From an uncultured Bacilli bacterium (GTDB lineage Bacteria > Bacillota_I > Bacilli_A > RF39 > UBA660), in the NCBI GenBank assembly GCA_934101605.1, contig CAKORS010000030.1:1-12736 (forward strand): a stretch of DNA of 12,736 bases, in the 5' to 3' direction. The notes beneath the pieces were generated by a model that ran no database searches, was not told where the DNA came from, and saw only the letters and a list, made by a program, of their open reading frames with translations. Shown here piece after piece: positions 1 to 6,342 of the stretch. The position numbers were made by a program, and so were the translations under genes. How positions within the stretch are numbered: position 1 is the first letter of the stretch; every line of letters begins with the position of its first letter.

Positions 1-524
1 TTATAGAAACAGGTCATAGACAACCATCAGATTTAACAGAAGAGCAACAGGAAAATGCGTCAATAATAATCAAAAAGGCATTAACAGCATTAAATATTAA
101 AAATAGTGCTTCACATACAGAGTTTAAAGTTGATGAAAAGGGAAGAATACGAATAATAGAAATAGGAGCAAGAATGGGTGGAGATTGTATCGGTTCACAT
201 CTTGTAAAAATTTCAACGGGATATGATTTTGTTAAAATGGTATTGGATGTTGCTTTGGGAAACAAAATTGAACTAGTAAAAGTAAATAAACCACATCAAG
301 CGATTATTAAGTTTATATTTAATGATGAAGATATAAAAAGATATGAAATTATAAAAAATAAATTTTCAAAAGAAATGTGTTATAAAACAGAAATTGTAAA
401 AGACGATTCTCAAATTACAGATAGTTCATCTCGTAAAGGTTTCTTTATATTAGATACTAGTGACGAAAAGTTAAAAGAAATAGAAAATGAACTTAAGATA
501 AATGGTATAGATTCATTGCTTTAA
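1..524 (+). CDS. ATP-grasp domain ligase, 3' part only
   Basis: This is the C-terminal 173 codons of a gene whose start lies upstream; the frame is open from base 3 and ends at TAA 522-524. It resembles the carboxylate-amine/thiol ligases of the ATP-grasp superfamily, which use ATP to form an acyl-phosphate and join it to an amine. The visible part carries the end of the ATP-grasp domain: GHRQPSDL near the start, then a glutamate in SHTEFKV, then IIEIGARMGGD, the usual second metal-ligand glutamate followed by the conserved arginine and glycines. The position that is often Asn in this motif (ExNxR) is Gly here, which I recall as common in one subgroup of uncharacterised ATP-grasp proteins. 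A C-terminal alpha/beta tail of about 100 residues follows. The next gene, a membrane glycosyltransferase, starts 37 bases downstream. The substrate is unknown; aminoacylating or otherwise decorating a sugar amine is only an inference from context. Confidence 0.8.
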   Translation, partial: IETGHRQPSDLTEEQQENASIIIKKALTALNIKNSASHTEFKVDEKGRIRIIEIGARMGGDCIGSHLVKISTGYDFVKMVLDVALGNKIELVKVNKPHQAIIKFIFNDEDIKRYEIIKNKFSKEMCYKTEIVKDDSQITDSSSRKGFFILDTSDEKLKEIENELKINGIDSLL

Positions 525-561
525 AAAATAATGATAGATTTAATAATGGGGAGAAGTAGAA

Positions 562-1497
562 ATGAAGAGTAAAAAATTAAGTTTTATTATTCCATGTTAT
601 GGAAGCTATAATACAGTTGAACTGGTAATAAATGAAATTATAAAAGTAGTATCAACGAGTGATTATGATTATGAAGTAGTTGCAGTTAATGATAAATCAC
701 CTGATAATGTTTTAGAGGTTTTAAAAAGGCTTGCAAATAAAAATAAAAAGATAAAAGTCTTATCACTGGCAAAAAATATGAATAGACCAGGAGCGCTTAT
801 GGCTGGAATGTCAGTATGCACAGGTGATTATGTTATATTGATGGATGATGATGGACAATGCCCTATGGAAAGTTTATGGAAACTAATCAAGCCATTAGAA
901 GATGGACATGATGTTTCAATAGCAAAATATCCAGTATATAAACAATCTATTTTTAAAAGTTTTGGAACAGTTGTAAATAGAAAAATGACAGAAGTAGTTA
1001 TGGAAAAGCCAAAGGATTTAAGTTTTACAAATTTTTCTGCTATGAAAAGATATATAGTTGAAGAAATATTAAAATATAAAAATCCTTATCCATATATGAC
1101 AGGATTACTTTTAAGAACAACAAGTGATATTGTAAATGTAGAAATGGAAGAAAGAGAAAGAATTGTTGGAAAAACAACATTTACTTTTAGAAAGATGCTT
1201 AAATTATGGATTAATGGTTTTACAGCTTTTTCTGTGAAACCATTAAGGATTTCAACTGTAATTGGAATAATTACTGCATTAGTGGGATTTTTATATGGAT
1301 TATATATTATTATACGTAAATTATTTTTCTATCCAAATGTGCTACAAGGATATAGTTCATTAATGGCAGTATTTTTATTTATAGGTGGAATGATAATGGT
1401 GATGTTAGGACTTATTGGAGAATACATTGGTAGAATTTATATTTGTATTAATGATTCACCACAATATGTTATTAAAGAAAAATATAATGTTAAATAG
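562..1497 (+). CDS. GtrB/ArnC-type undecaprenyl-phosphate glycosyltransferase (GT2)
   Basis: This is a 311-residue family 2 glycosyltransferase of the polyisoprenyl-phosphate class (DPM1/GtrB/ArnC type). These enzymes transfer a sugar from a nucleotide donor to undecaprenyl phosphate at the inner face of the membrane. The GT-A domain begins with FIIPCYGSYNTV (residues 8-19), has NDKSPDN at 43-49 and the metal-binding DDDGQ at 95-99. The RIVGKTTFTFRKMLKLWINGFTAFS stretch near 200-224 matches the family's R-x-x-G-x-[ST] region. Two hydrophobic segments (about 231-253 and 265-289) and the closing GEYIGRIY are typical of GtrB-like proteins. ATG 562 is preceded by GGGGAG with good spacing. The paired small transporters and aminotransferase downstream suggest an ArnC-like step. 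The donor sugar cannot be read from sequence. No terminator is visible after the gene. Confidence 0.9.
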   Translation: MKSKKLSFIIPCYGSYNTVELVINEIIKVVSTSDYDYEVVAVNDKSPDNVLEVLKRLANKNKKIKVLSLAKNMNRPGALMAGMSVCTGDYVILMDDDGQCPMESLWKLIKPLEDGHDVSIAKYPVYKQSIFKSFGTVVNRKMTEVVMEKPKDLSFTNFSAMKRYIVEEILKYKNPYPYMTGLLLRTTSDIVNVEMEERERIVGKTTFTFRKMLKLWINGFTAFSVKPLRISTVIGIITALVGFLYGLYIIIRKLFFYPNVLQGYSSLMAVFLFIGGMIMVMLGLIGEYIGRIYICINDSPQYVIKEKYNVK

Positions 1498-1642
1498 AAA
1501 TGATTCGATAATATATATTTTTTTAAAAAGTTAAATTTTATTTAGAATGCAATTACACATATAAATATATATGTCGTTGTTTTTTAGATAAGAATCTTTT
1601 TACTAGATTTGCATCTTAAGAAAAAAAGAAATGAGGTTAAGT

Positions 1643-2635
1643 ATGAAACAAAATATAATAGTGTTAGGGTCAGCAGGAAATTTAGGAATGTACTATATTG
1701 ATTATTTGCTTAAAAATTTAGATATGAAACGATATGAAATAATAGCAACAGGAACAAGAACAAAATACCCATTTAAATTTTATGATGGAAGATATGAACA
1801 AGTAGATATAACTAATGCAAATGATTTTGATAAATTGCCACAAACTAATGTATATGCAATAGTAGATTTTGCAGGTGTATTACCAGCATATTTGGAAAAA
1901 GATGATCCTCACAAGTATATTGATGTTAATGTTACAGGGACATTAAATGTATTAGAGTATGCAAGAAAAGTAAAAGCAGATAGAATAATATATACACATA
2001 CATGGGCTGAAATGAATGGATATTTAAAAGATGGATTACCACTAGAACCATATGCCCCAAGAAAGCCGATATTTAAGGGGGATCACGCAGTATATACAGT
2101 TACAAAATGTGCTGCTGTAGATTTAATAGAGTGCTATCATCAAATGTATAAAATTAAAAACTTTATTTTTAAATTGCCTAATATATATATGTATTCACCA
2201 GAAAAGTATTATTATGTCGATGGTAAGAAATCTCTTATATCATATAGATATATGATACAAAATGCAATTGAAGGGAAAGATATAGAATTATGGGGCAATC
2301 CGGATTTAGGTAAAGATATTATCTATGTTAAGGATTTGTGCCAGATGATATATAAGGCAATGATGACAAATAAAGTTACTACAGGTCAATATAATGCTGG
2401 CACTGGTATTAAGACGACAATGAGAGAACAAGTAGAAGGAATGATAAAAGTATTCTCACCAAAGAATAATCCATCTAAGATAATTGAATGTCCAGAGAAA
2501 AAGGATTGTGATGATTTTGTAATGGATATATCGAATATAAAAGAAGATTTAGGATATGAACCTGAGTATGATTATATTTCATATCTTGAAGACTACAAAA
2601 GAGAGATGGAAGCGCAACGCTTTACAAAGGAATAA
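1643..2635 (+). CDS. NAD-dependent sugar epimerase/dehydratase (extended SDR)
   Basis: This is a 330-residue extended short-chain dehydrogenase of the nucleotide-sugar epimerase/dehydratase type. The Rossmann loop is GSAGNLG at residues 9-15. VDFAG at 74-78 and NVTGTLNVLEYA at 96-107 are standard for the family. The catalytic pair is YTVTK (Y151, K155), with Thr residues in YTHTW (117-121) at the usual Ser/Thr position. DIIYVKDL (225-232) is the classic C-terminal substrate-domain motif. An in-frame ATG exists at 1631, but GAGG at 1633-1636 lies inside that extension and is correctly spaced from ATG 1643, so 1643 is preferred. Likely substrates are UDP- or dTDP-linked sugars; 4-epimerisation, 4,6-dehydration or 4-keto reduction are all possible. 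I do not see a close match to RmlB, GalE or the ArnA decarboxylase, so no symbol is given. Confidence 0.85.
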   Translation: MKQNIIVLGSAGNLGMYYIDYLLKNLDMKRYEIIATGTRTKYPFKFYDGRYEQVDITNANDFDKLPQTNVYAIVDFAGVLPAYLEKDDPHKYIDVNVTGTLNVLEYARKVKADRIIYTHTWAEMNGYLKDGLPLEPYAPRKPIFKGDHAVYTVTKCAAVDLIECYHQMYKIKNFIFKLPNIYMYSPEKYYYVDGKKSLISYRYMIQNAIEGKDIELWGNPDLGKDIIYVKDLCQMIYKAMMTNKVTTGQYNAGTGIKTTMREQVEGMIKVFSPKNNPSKIIECPEKKDCDDFVMDISNIKEDLGYEPEYDYISYLEDYKREMEAQRFTKE

Positions 2636-2678
2636 AAATATTTTGGATTAGAGATATATTTGGAAAGGAATAAAAATA
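2626..2678. repeat. 15-bp perfect direct repeat flanking a gene junction
   Basis: AAAGGAATAAAAATA occurs at 2626-2640 and again, identically, at 2664-2678, 38 bases apart. The first copy spans the stop codon of the epimerase gene; the second supplies the AAAGGA ribosome site of the next gene. This looks like a short tandem duplication or the scar of a recombination or deletion at the junction. Confidence 0.75.
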
Positions 2679-2681
2679 AAT

Positions 2682-3029
2682 GTGAAAAAAGAAAAAATTA
2701 AAAACTATATATTTTTACATATAATATTACTAATATTTTCGTTTTGTGGTGTATTCTCAAAACTAGCTGGTTCAAGTGATTTCTTATCTTTGAAGTTTTG
2801 CTTATTTTATGGATTATCAATATTTATTTTGGGAATATATGCAATAATGTGGCAACAGGTTTTAAAAAGATTTTCATTAATTACTGCTTTTATAAATAAA
2901 GCTATAACAATTGTTTGGGGTATAGTATGGGGTGTATTATTTTTTAAAGAAGAAATTACTGTAAATATGATAATAGGAGCAATAGTTGTGTTTATAGGAG
3001 TAAGTTTGGTGGTGGTTTCAGATGAGTAA
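2682..3029 (+). CDS. Small EamA/SMR-like membrane transporter subunit (ArnE/ArnF-like), first of pair
   Basis: This is a 115-residue, almost wholly hydrophobic protein with four predicted membrane helices (about residues 9-25, 37-58, 66-87 and 94-111), the size and layout of a half-EamA or small multidrug resistance-type protein. LITAFINKAITIVWGIVWG followed by FFKEEIT resembles the second half of such folds. The start is GTG 2682; the overlapping ATG at 2680 is followed at once by TGA, so it cannot be used. AAAGGAA at 2664-2670 is a slightly distant ribosome site. It overlaps the next small transporter gene by 8 bases, which implies translational coupling and a heterodimer. The best-known pair of this kind is ArnE/ArnF, which flips undecaprenyl-phosphate-aminoarabinose. 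By analogy this pair may flip the lipid-linked sugar made by the GtrB-like enzyme. An efflux role is possible but fits the neighbours less well. Confidence 0.8.
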   Translation: MKKEKIKNYIFLHIILLIFSFCGVFSKLAGSSDFLSLKFCLFYGLSIFILGIYAIMWQQVLKRFSLITAFINKAITIVWGIVWGVLFFKEEITVNMIIGAIVVFIGVSLVVVSDE

Positions 3030-3366
3030 GGTATTTATATATGGTTTGATTTATATAACAGGGGTTTTGATTTCTGCGTTTGCACAAGTGCTTTTGAAAA
3101 AATCAGCAGATACAAAAAAAGAAAGTATAATAAAGGAATATTTAAATGCAAAAACAATTTGTTCATATTTGATATTTTTTGTAGCAACATTATGCTCTGT
3201 ATTTGCATATAAATATTTACCATTATCATATGGACCAATATTAGGAACTTTAGAATATATTTTTGTGGCAGTTTTAAGTTGTATCTTTTTAAAGGAAAAA
3301 ATAAAAAAGAAAAAATTAATAGGATTATTAATAGTTTTAATGGGTGTATTTATATATTCAATATAA
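3022..3366 (+). CDS. Small EamA/SMR-like membrane transporter subunit (ArnE/ArnF-like), second of pair
   Basis: This is a 114-residue protein with four predicted helices (about 4-24, 43-64, 68-90 and 96-113). The AQVLLKKSA motif after helix 1 (residues 21-29) and YKYLPLSYGPILGTLEYIF (63-81) are typical of SMR/EamA-like small transporters, including the conserved helix-3 region with a membrane-buried glutamate (E78). FLKEKIKKKKLIGLLIVLMG matches the usual loop into helix 4. The ATG at 3022 lies inside the last codons of the preceding gene (8-base overlap), so the two are probably made in a fixed ratio and act as a heterodimer. The two proteins differ clearly in sequence, as ArnE and ArnF do. 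The likely role is flipping a lipid-linked sugar across the cytoplasmic membrane; this is an inference from family and neighbours. Confidence 0.82.
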   Translation: MSKVFIYGLIYITGVLISAFAQVLLKKSADTKKESIIKEYLNAKTICSYLIFFVATLCSVFAYKYLPLSYGPILGTLEYIFVAVLSCIFLKEKIKKKKLIGLLIVLMGVFIYSI

Positions 3367-3450
3367 ATATTATCAAATAAAGATAATTGTAAGAATAATA
3401 TGAAAATGATTTTAAATAAAGTTTATAATATATGAAATAGGAGGTAAAAT

Positions 3451-4584
3451 ATGATTTTTTTTAATAAAGCTTCGATAACTGATTTAGAGGAAAAATATGT
3501 TTTAGATTGTTTAAGAACAAGAAATATTTGTGGAGATAATAAATATACAAAATTAGTAGATGAGATATTTGAAAAAAAATTTAATTTGAGAGGAATGTTA
3601 GTGACTTCTTGTTCAACTGCATTAGATATGACTGCTATATTATGTGATTTAAAAGATGGGGATGAAGTAATATGCCCATCGTATACATTTGTTTCTACTA
3701 TTAATGCTTTTGTATTAAGAGGTGCTAAACCTATTTTTGTGGATATAGATAAGAGAACGCTAAATATAGATGCTAATAAAATTGAAGAAAAAATTACTAA
3801 TAGAACTAAGGCTATATATGTTGTTCATTATGCTGGTGTTGCTTGTGATATGGATAAGATTCTTGATATAGCAAAAAAGTATAATTTAAAAGTTATAGAG
3901 GATGCAGCTCAAGCAGTCGGGTCATATTATAAGGGAAAATTATTAGGAACTTTAGCTGATTATGGATGTTATAGTTTTCATCAAACTAAAAATATAACAA
4001 TGGGTGAAGGTGGACTTTTAATAGTTAAAGATGACAAGGAATATGAGTTAGCAGAAATGATTAGAGAAAAGGGAACTAATAGAAAACAATTTTTTAAAGG
4101 GTTTGTTGATAAGTATACATGGCAGGTTCCTGGTTCTTCTTATTTGCCATCAGATATTTTGGCAGCATTATTGTATGCTCAATTGGAAAGATTTGATGAG
4201 ATACAAGGTAAAAGATTAAGTGTATGGGAACGTTATAATAAAGCTTTAGAATCCTATGAAGAAAGGGGAATTATTAATAGGCCATATATACCAGATTATG
4301 CAACTAATAATGCACATATGTATTATGTTATATTAAAAGATAATGCTACAAGAGAAAGATTGATAAATAGATTTAGAGATAATCAAATTGAGGCGCCTTT
4401 TCATTATATACCACTTCATATATCACCAATGGGTAAAAAGTATGGATATAAAGAGGGTGATTTTCCTATAACTGAAGAGTATTCATCTAGATTGATTAGA
4501 TTACCTTTATATGCTGAATTAACAAATGAAGAAGTTGACAAAGTAATAAAAATATTAACAGATTTTTTAGATGAAGAAATTTAA
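3451..4584 (+). CDS. WecE/RffA-like DegT/DnrJ sugar aminotransferase (PLP)
   Basis: This is a 377-residue fold-type I, PLP-dependent sugar aminotransferase. The PLP lysine is K180 in SFHQTKN (175-181), close to the SFHETKN that I recall from enterobacterial WecE. Other strong family marks are NICGDNKYT (25-33), DEVICPSYTFVSTINAFVLRG (71-91), HYAGVACDMD (126-135), EDAAQAVG (150-157), REKGTNRKQFFKGFVDKYTW (205-224), YLPSDILAALLYAQL (231-245) and HYIPLHISPMG (318-328). WecE converts dTDP-4-keto-6-deoxyglucose to dTDP-4-amino-4,6-dideoxygalactose (Fuc4N). The similarity runs the full length and exceeds what generic DegT members share, so this reaction is the best guess, although VioA-type 4-amino-6-deoxyglucose formation cannot be excluded. 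ATG 3451 follows AGGAGGT at 3439-3445, a strong site. A terminator lies just after the gene. No rmlA/rmlB to make the keto sugar is present in the window. Confidence 0.88.
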   Translation: MIFFNKASITDLEEKYVLDCLRTRNICGDNKYTKLVDEIFEKKFNLRGMLVTSCSTALDMTAILCDLKDGDEVICPSYTFVSTINAFVLRGAKPIFVDIDKRTLNIDANKIEEKITNRTKAIYVVHYAGVACDMDKILDIAKKYNLKVIEDAAQAVGSYYKGKLLGTLADYGCYSFHQTKNITMGEGGLLIVKDDKEYELAEMIREKGTNRKQFFKGFVDKYTWQVPGSSYLPSDILAALLYAQLERFDEIQGKRLSVWERYNKALESYEERGIINRPYIPDYATNNAHMYYVILKDNATRERLINRFRDNQIEAPFHYIPLHISPMGKKYGYKEGDFPITEEYSSRLIRLPLYAELTNEEVDKVIKILTDFLDEEI

Positions 4585-4600
4585 AGATAATAACTATGAG

Positions 4601-4638
4601 AAAAATGAGAAAATTTGATGTTAATTTCTCGTTTTTTT
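4601..4638 (+). terminator. Rho-independent terminator after the aminotransferase
   Basis: AAAAATGAGAAA (4601-4612) pairs with TTTCTCGTTTTT (4625-4636), including one G-U pair, around a loop of 12 bases. The run of seven T (4632-4638) closes it. It sits 17 bases after the aminotransferase stop and separates that operon from xseA. Confidence 0.75.
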
Positions 4639-4651
4639 ATTTTGGGTTTTA

Positions 4652-4682
4652 TTGTACTTATATCATAACTTTATGATATTAT
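4652..4682 (+). promoter_or_regulatory. Candidate promoter for xseA
   Basis: TTGTAC (4652-4657) could be the -35 and TATTAT (4677-4682), preceded by TG at 4674-4675, an extended -10. The spacer is 19 bases, longer than ideal, but an extended -10 can tolerate this. The predicted start near 4689 would leave a very short leader before ATG 4702, so an alternative -10 such as TATGAT (4672-4677) is possible. Confidence 0.4.
4660..4679. promoter_or_regulatory. Perfect 9+9 inverted repeat, possible operator before xseA
   Basis: ATATCATAA (4660-4668) and TTATGATAT (4671-4679) are exact reverse complements separated by CT. The palindrome lies between the candidate -35 and -10 elements of xseA, the usual position for a repressor site. 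It has no T-run after it, so it is not an obvious terminator. It is built mainly of A and T, which raises the odds of chance. No regulator gene is in the window. Confidence 0.4.
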
Positions 4683-4701
4683 ATATAAAGAGGTAATAGT
4701 T

Positions 4702-5967
4702 ATGGATGATAAGTATTTAACAGTAACGCAAATTAATAGATATATTAAATATAAATTTGATAATGATAATAATCTTAATAGGGTTTATTTAAGAGGAGAA
4801 ATATCTAATTTTAAGAATCATTCATCTGGACATTTTTATTTTACTATAAAAGATGAAACTTCTAGAATTAAGGCTGTTATGTTTAGAAATAATGCTTGTA
4901 AGGTTGATTTTAAACCTGAAGATGGTTCTAAAGTATTAGTAATGGGTAGAATTAGTGTTTTTGAAGGAAATGGCGATTATCAAATATATGTTGAAGAAAT
5001 GATGCTTGATGGAGTTGGGAACTTATATTTAGAATTTGAAAAATTAAAGAAAAAATTAGAATTAGAAGGACTATTTGATAAAAAATATAAAAAAGAAATA
5101 CCCAAGTTTCCTAAAAAAATTGGTATTATTACTGCGACTACTGGTGCTGCAATAAGAGATATGCTTACTACTATTAATCGTAGATATAGACTTGTTGAAG
5201 TTGTGATCTTTCCTTGTTTAGTTCAAGGAGATGGAGCTAAAGAAGATATAGTTTATAATATTAAAAGAGCACAGGATCATGATTTGGATGTTATTTTATT
5301 GGGACGTGGAGGAGGCTCTATTGAAGATTTATGGGCTTTTAATGAAGAGATTGTAGCAAGAGCTATATTTGATAGCAAGATACCTATTATATCTGGTGTT
5401 GGACATGAAATTGATTTTACTATTAGTGATTTTGTATCTGATCTTAGAGCGCCAACACCAACAGCGGCAGCAGAACTTGCTGTTCCCAATAGTATTGATT
5501 TAATTAATTATATAAAACAGCTTGAAATTAGAAATAATAAAAGTGTTATAAATATCATTAACAAGTATAAAGACAGATTAAATTCTTTAGAGAATTCTTA
5601 TATATTAAAAAATCCTAAGAGTATTTATGAAGTTAAGATGCAAAGAATAGATGGTTTGGTAGAAAAGATAGAATTATTGATAAATAAAAAAATTAGTGAT
5701 AATAAAAATGTATTCAATGATTTATATAAATCACTTAATACTAATGTTATTAAGAATTTAGATAATAAAAATAATAAATTTATAAATTTAATTACAAAAC
5801 TTGAAGCTTTAAACCCTTTAAATACTATTAAAAGAGGCTATACTATTACAGAGTATAATAATAAATCAATTAATAGTATTAAAGAAATAGATAAAGGGTG
5901 TTGCATAACTACTAAATTAAAAGATGGTATTATTGTTTCTGAAGTTTTAGATATAAATGGACAATAG
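4702..5967 (+). CDS. xseA: Exodeoxyribonuclease VII large subunit
   Basis: XseA is the catalytic large subunit of exonuclease VII, which degrades single-stranded DNA from either end to short oligonucleotides and acts in repair and recombination in the cytoplasm. At 421 residues it is slightly shorter than the E. coli protein. An N-terminal OB-fold (about 1-105) contains YLRGEISNFKNHSSGHFYFTIKD-like DNA-binding features. The catalytic domain shows IGIITATTGAAIRDM (140-154), GRGGGSIEDLWAFNEE (201-216) and GHEIDFTISDFVSDLRAPTP (234-253), with TAAAELA after it; all the hallmark motifs are intact. A helical, Asn/Lys-rich region (about 265-360) corresponds to the coiled-coil arm that binds XseB. 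The C-terminal NPLNTIKRGYTI is also typical. ATG 4702 is preceded by AAGAGGT at 4688-4694. xseB follows after 96 bases and is not overlapping as it is in many genomes. Confidence 0.97.
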   Translation: MDDKYLTVTQINRYIKYKFDNDNNLNRVYLRGEISNFKNHSSGHFYFTIKDETSRIKAVMFRNNACKVDFKPEDGSKVLVMGRISVFEGNGDYQIYVEEMMLDGVGNLYLEFEKLKKKLELEGLFDKKYKKEIPKFPKKIGIITATTGAAIRDMLTTINRRYRLVEVVIFPCLVQGDGAKEDIVYNIKRAQDHDLDVILLGRGGGSIEDLWAFNEEIVARAIFDSKIPIISGVGHEIDFTISDFVSDLRAPTPTAAAELAVPNSIDLINYIKQLEIRNNKSVINIINKYKDRLNSLENSYILKNPKSIYEVKMQRIDGLVEKIELLINKKISDNKNVFNDLYKSLNTNVIKNLDNKNNKFINLITKLEALNPLNTIKRGYTITEYNNKSINSIKEIDKGCCITTKLKDGIIVSEVLDINGQ

Positions 5968-6009
5968 ATGTAAAGTTTTAAGATTTTAATAGTTTAGTTT
6001 TCTTATCTA

Positions 6010-6018
6010 TGTTACAAT
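6010..6018 (+). promoter_or_regulatory. Candidate extended -10 promoter for xseB-ugd
   Basis: TGTTACAAT is an extended -10 (TG, one base, then TACAAT at 6013-6018). There is no convincing -35; TAGTTT at 5990-5995 lies 17 bases upstream but matches poorly. Its presence would explain the unusually wide gap between xseA and xseB. No terminator is visible in the gap, so read-through from xseA is also likely. Confidence 0.4.
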
Positions 6019-6063
6019 TAATGTAGATATTTAAGTTATTATTAGTAGATAATGGAGGATATT

Positions 6064-6285
6064 ATGGAAAAGAAAGTTAGTTTTGAAGAAAAACTTAGTA
6101 ATTTAGAAAAAATAGTAAAGGATTTGGAAAGTGGAGAAGTTCCTTTAGATGATGCTATAAATAAGTTTAATGAAGCAATGAGTCTTGCAGGAGATTTAAA
6201 CAAGACACTAGAAAATGCATCACAAACTATTAATAAAGTATTGAATAAGGATGGCAGTGAGACAACTTTAGAAATTAATGAATAA
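6064..6285 (+). CDS. xseB: Exodeoxyribonuclease VII small subunit
   Basis: XseB is the small accessory subunit of exonuclease VII; several copies bind the helical arm of XseA. The 73-residue product has the family signature: SFEEKLSNLEKIVKDLESGEVPLDDAINKFNEAMSLA (residues 6-42), a two-helix hairpin, followed by a short charged tail. Its length is typical. A longer in-frame start exists at ATG 6052, but GGAGG at 6054-6058 lies inside that extension and is 5 bases before ATG 6064, so 6064 is the better start. In many Bacillota xseB is followed by ispA; here a nucleotide-sugar dehydrogenase gene follows after 57 bases with no terminator between, so the two may be co-transcribed. Confidence 0.95.
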   Translation: MEKKVSFEEKLSNLEKIVKDLESGEVPLDDAINKFNEAMSLAGDLNKTLENASQTINKVLNKDGSETTLEINE

Positions 6286-6342
6286 GATACAATTTAGTTA
6301 GTAAGTATAAAAAAATTATAAGTTTATAATAGGAGGATAAAT

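Noticed and set aside
14..265. Open frame on the minus strand of 83 codons
   Set aside because: It lies opposite the ATP-grasp coding region, has no ribosome site, and the + strand frame shows clear family motifs. The other minus-strand open frames (3035-3238, 5277-5489, 7530-7808, 11160-11363) are likewise shadows of well-supported + strand genes.
1498..1642. Possible regulatory leader with inverted repeat ACATATA-AATA-TATATGT (1557-1574) and a second weak hairpin near 1588-1619
   Set aside because: The arms are short and nearly pure A/T, so they are expected by chance. There is no G/C-rich stem with a T-run, no known riboswitch core and no convincing promoter pair.
1643..2635. ArnA-type UDP-glucuronate decarboxylase for the epimerase gene
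   Set aside because: The Arn-like context tempted this, but the cofactor loop is GSAGNLG and not the GGAGFIG-like form usual for that enzyme. No formyltransferase domain is present and the rest does not resemble ArnA.
3424..3429. Perfect TATAAT before the aminotransferase gene
   Set aside because: There is no acceptable -35 at 16-18 bases upstream, and transcription would begin almost at the ribosome site. Such hexamers are frequent in DNA this AT-rich. Co-transcription with the upstream genes is as likely.
6325..6330. TATAAT just before the ugd ribosome site
   Set aside because: A start about seven bases downstream would fall after the AGGAGG site and leave the transcript without it, so it is unlikely to be a working promoter for ugd.
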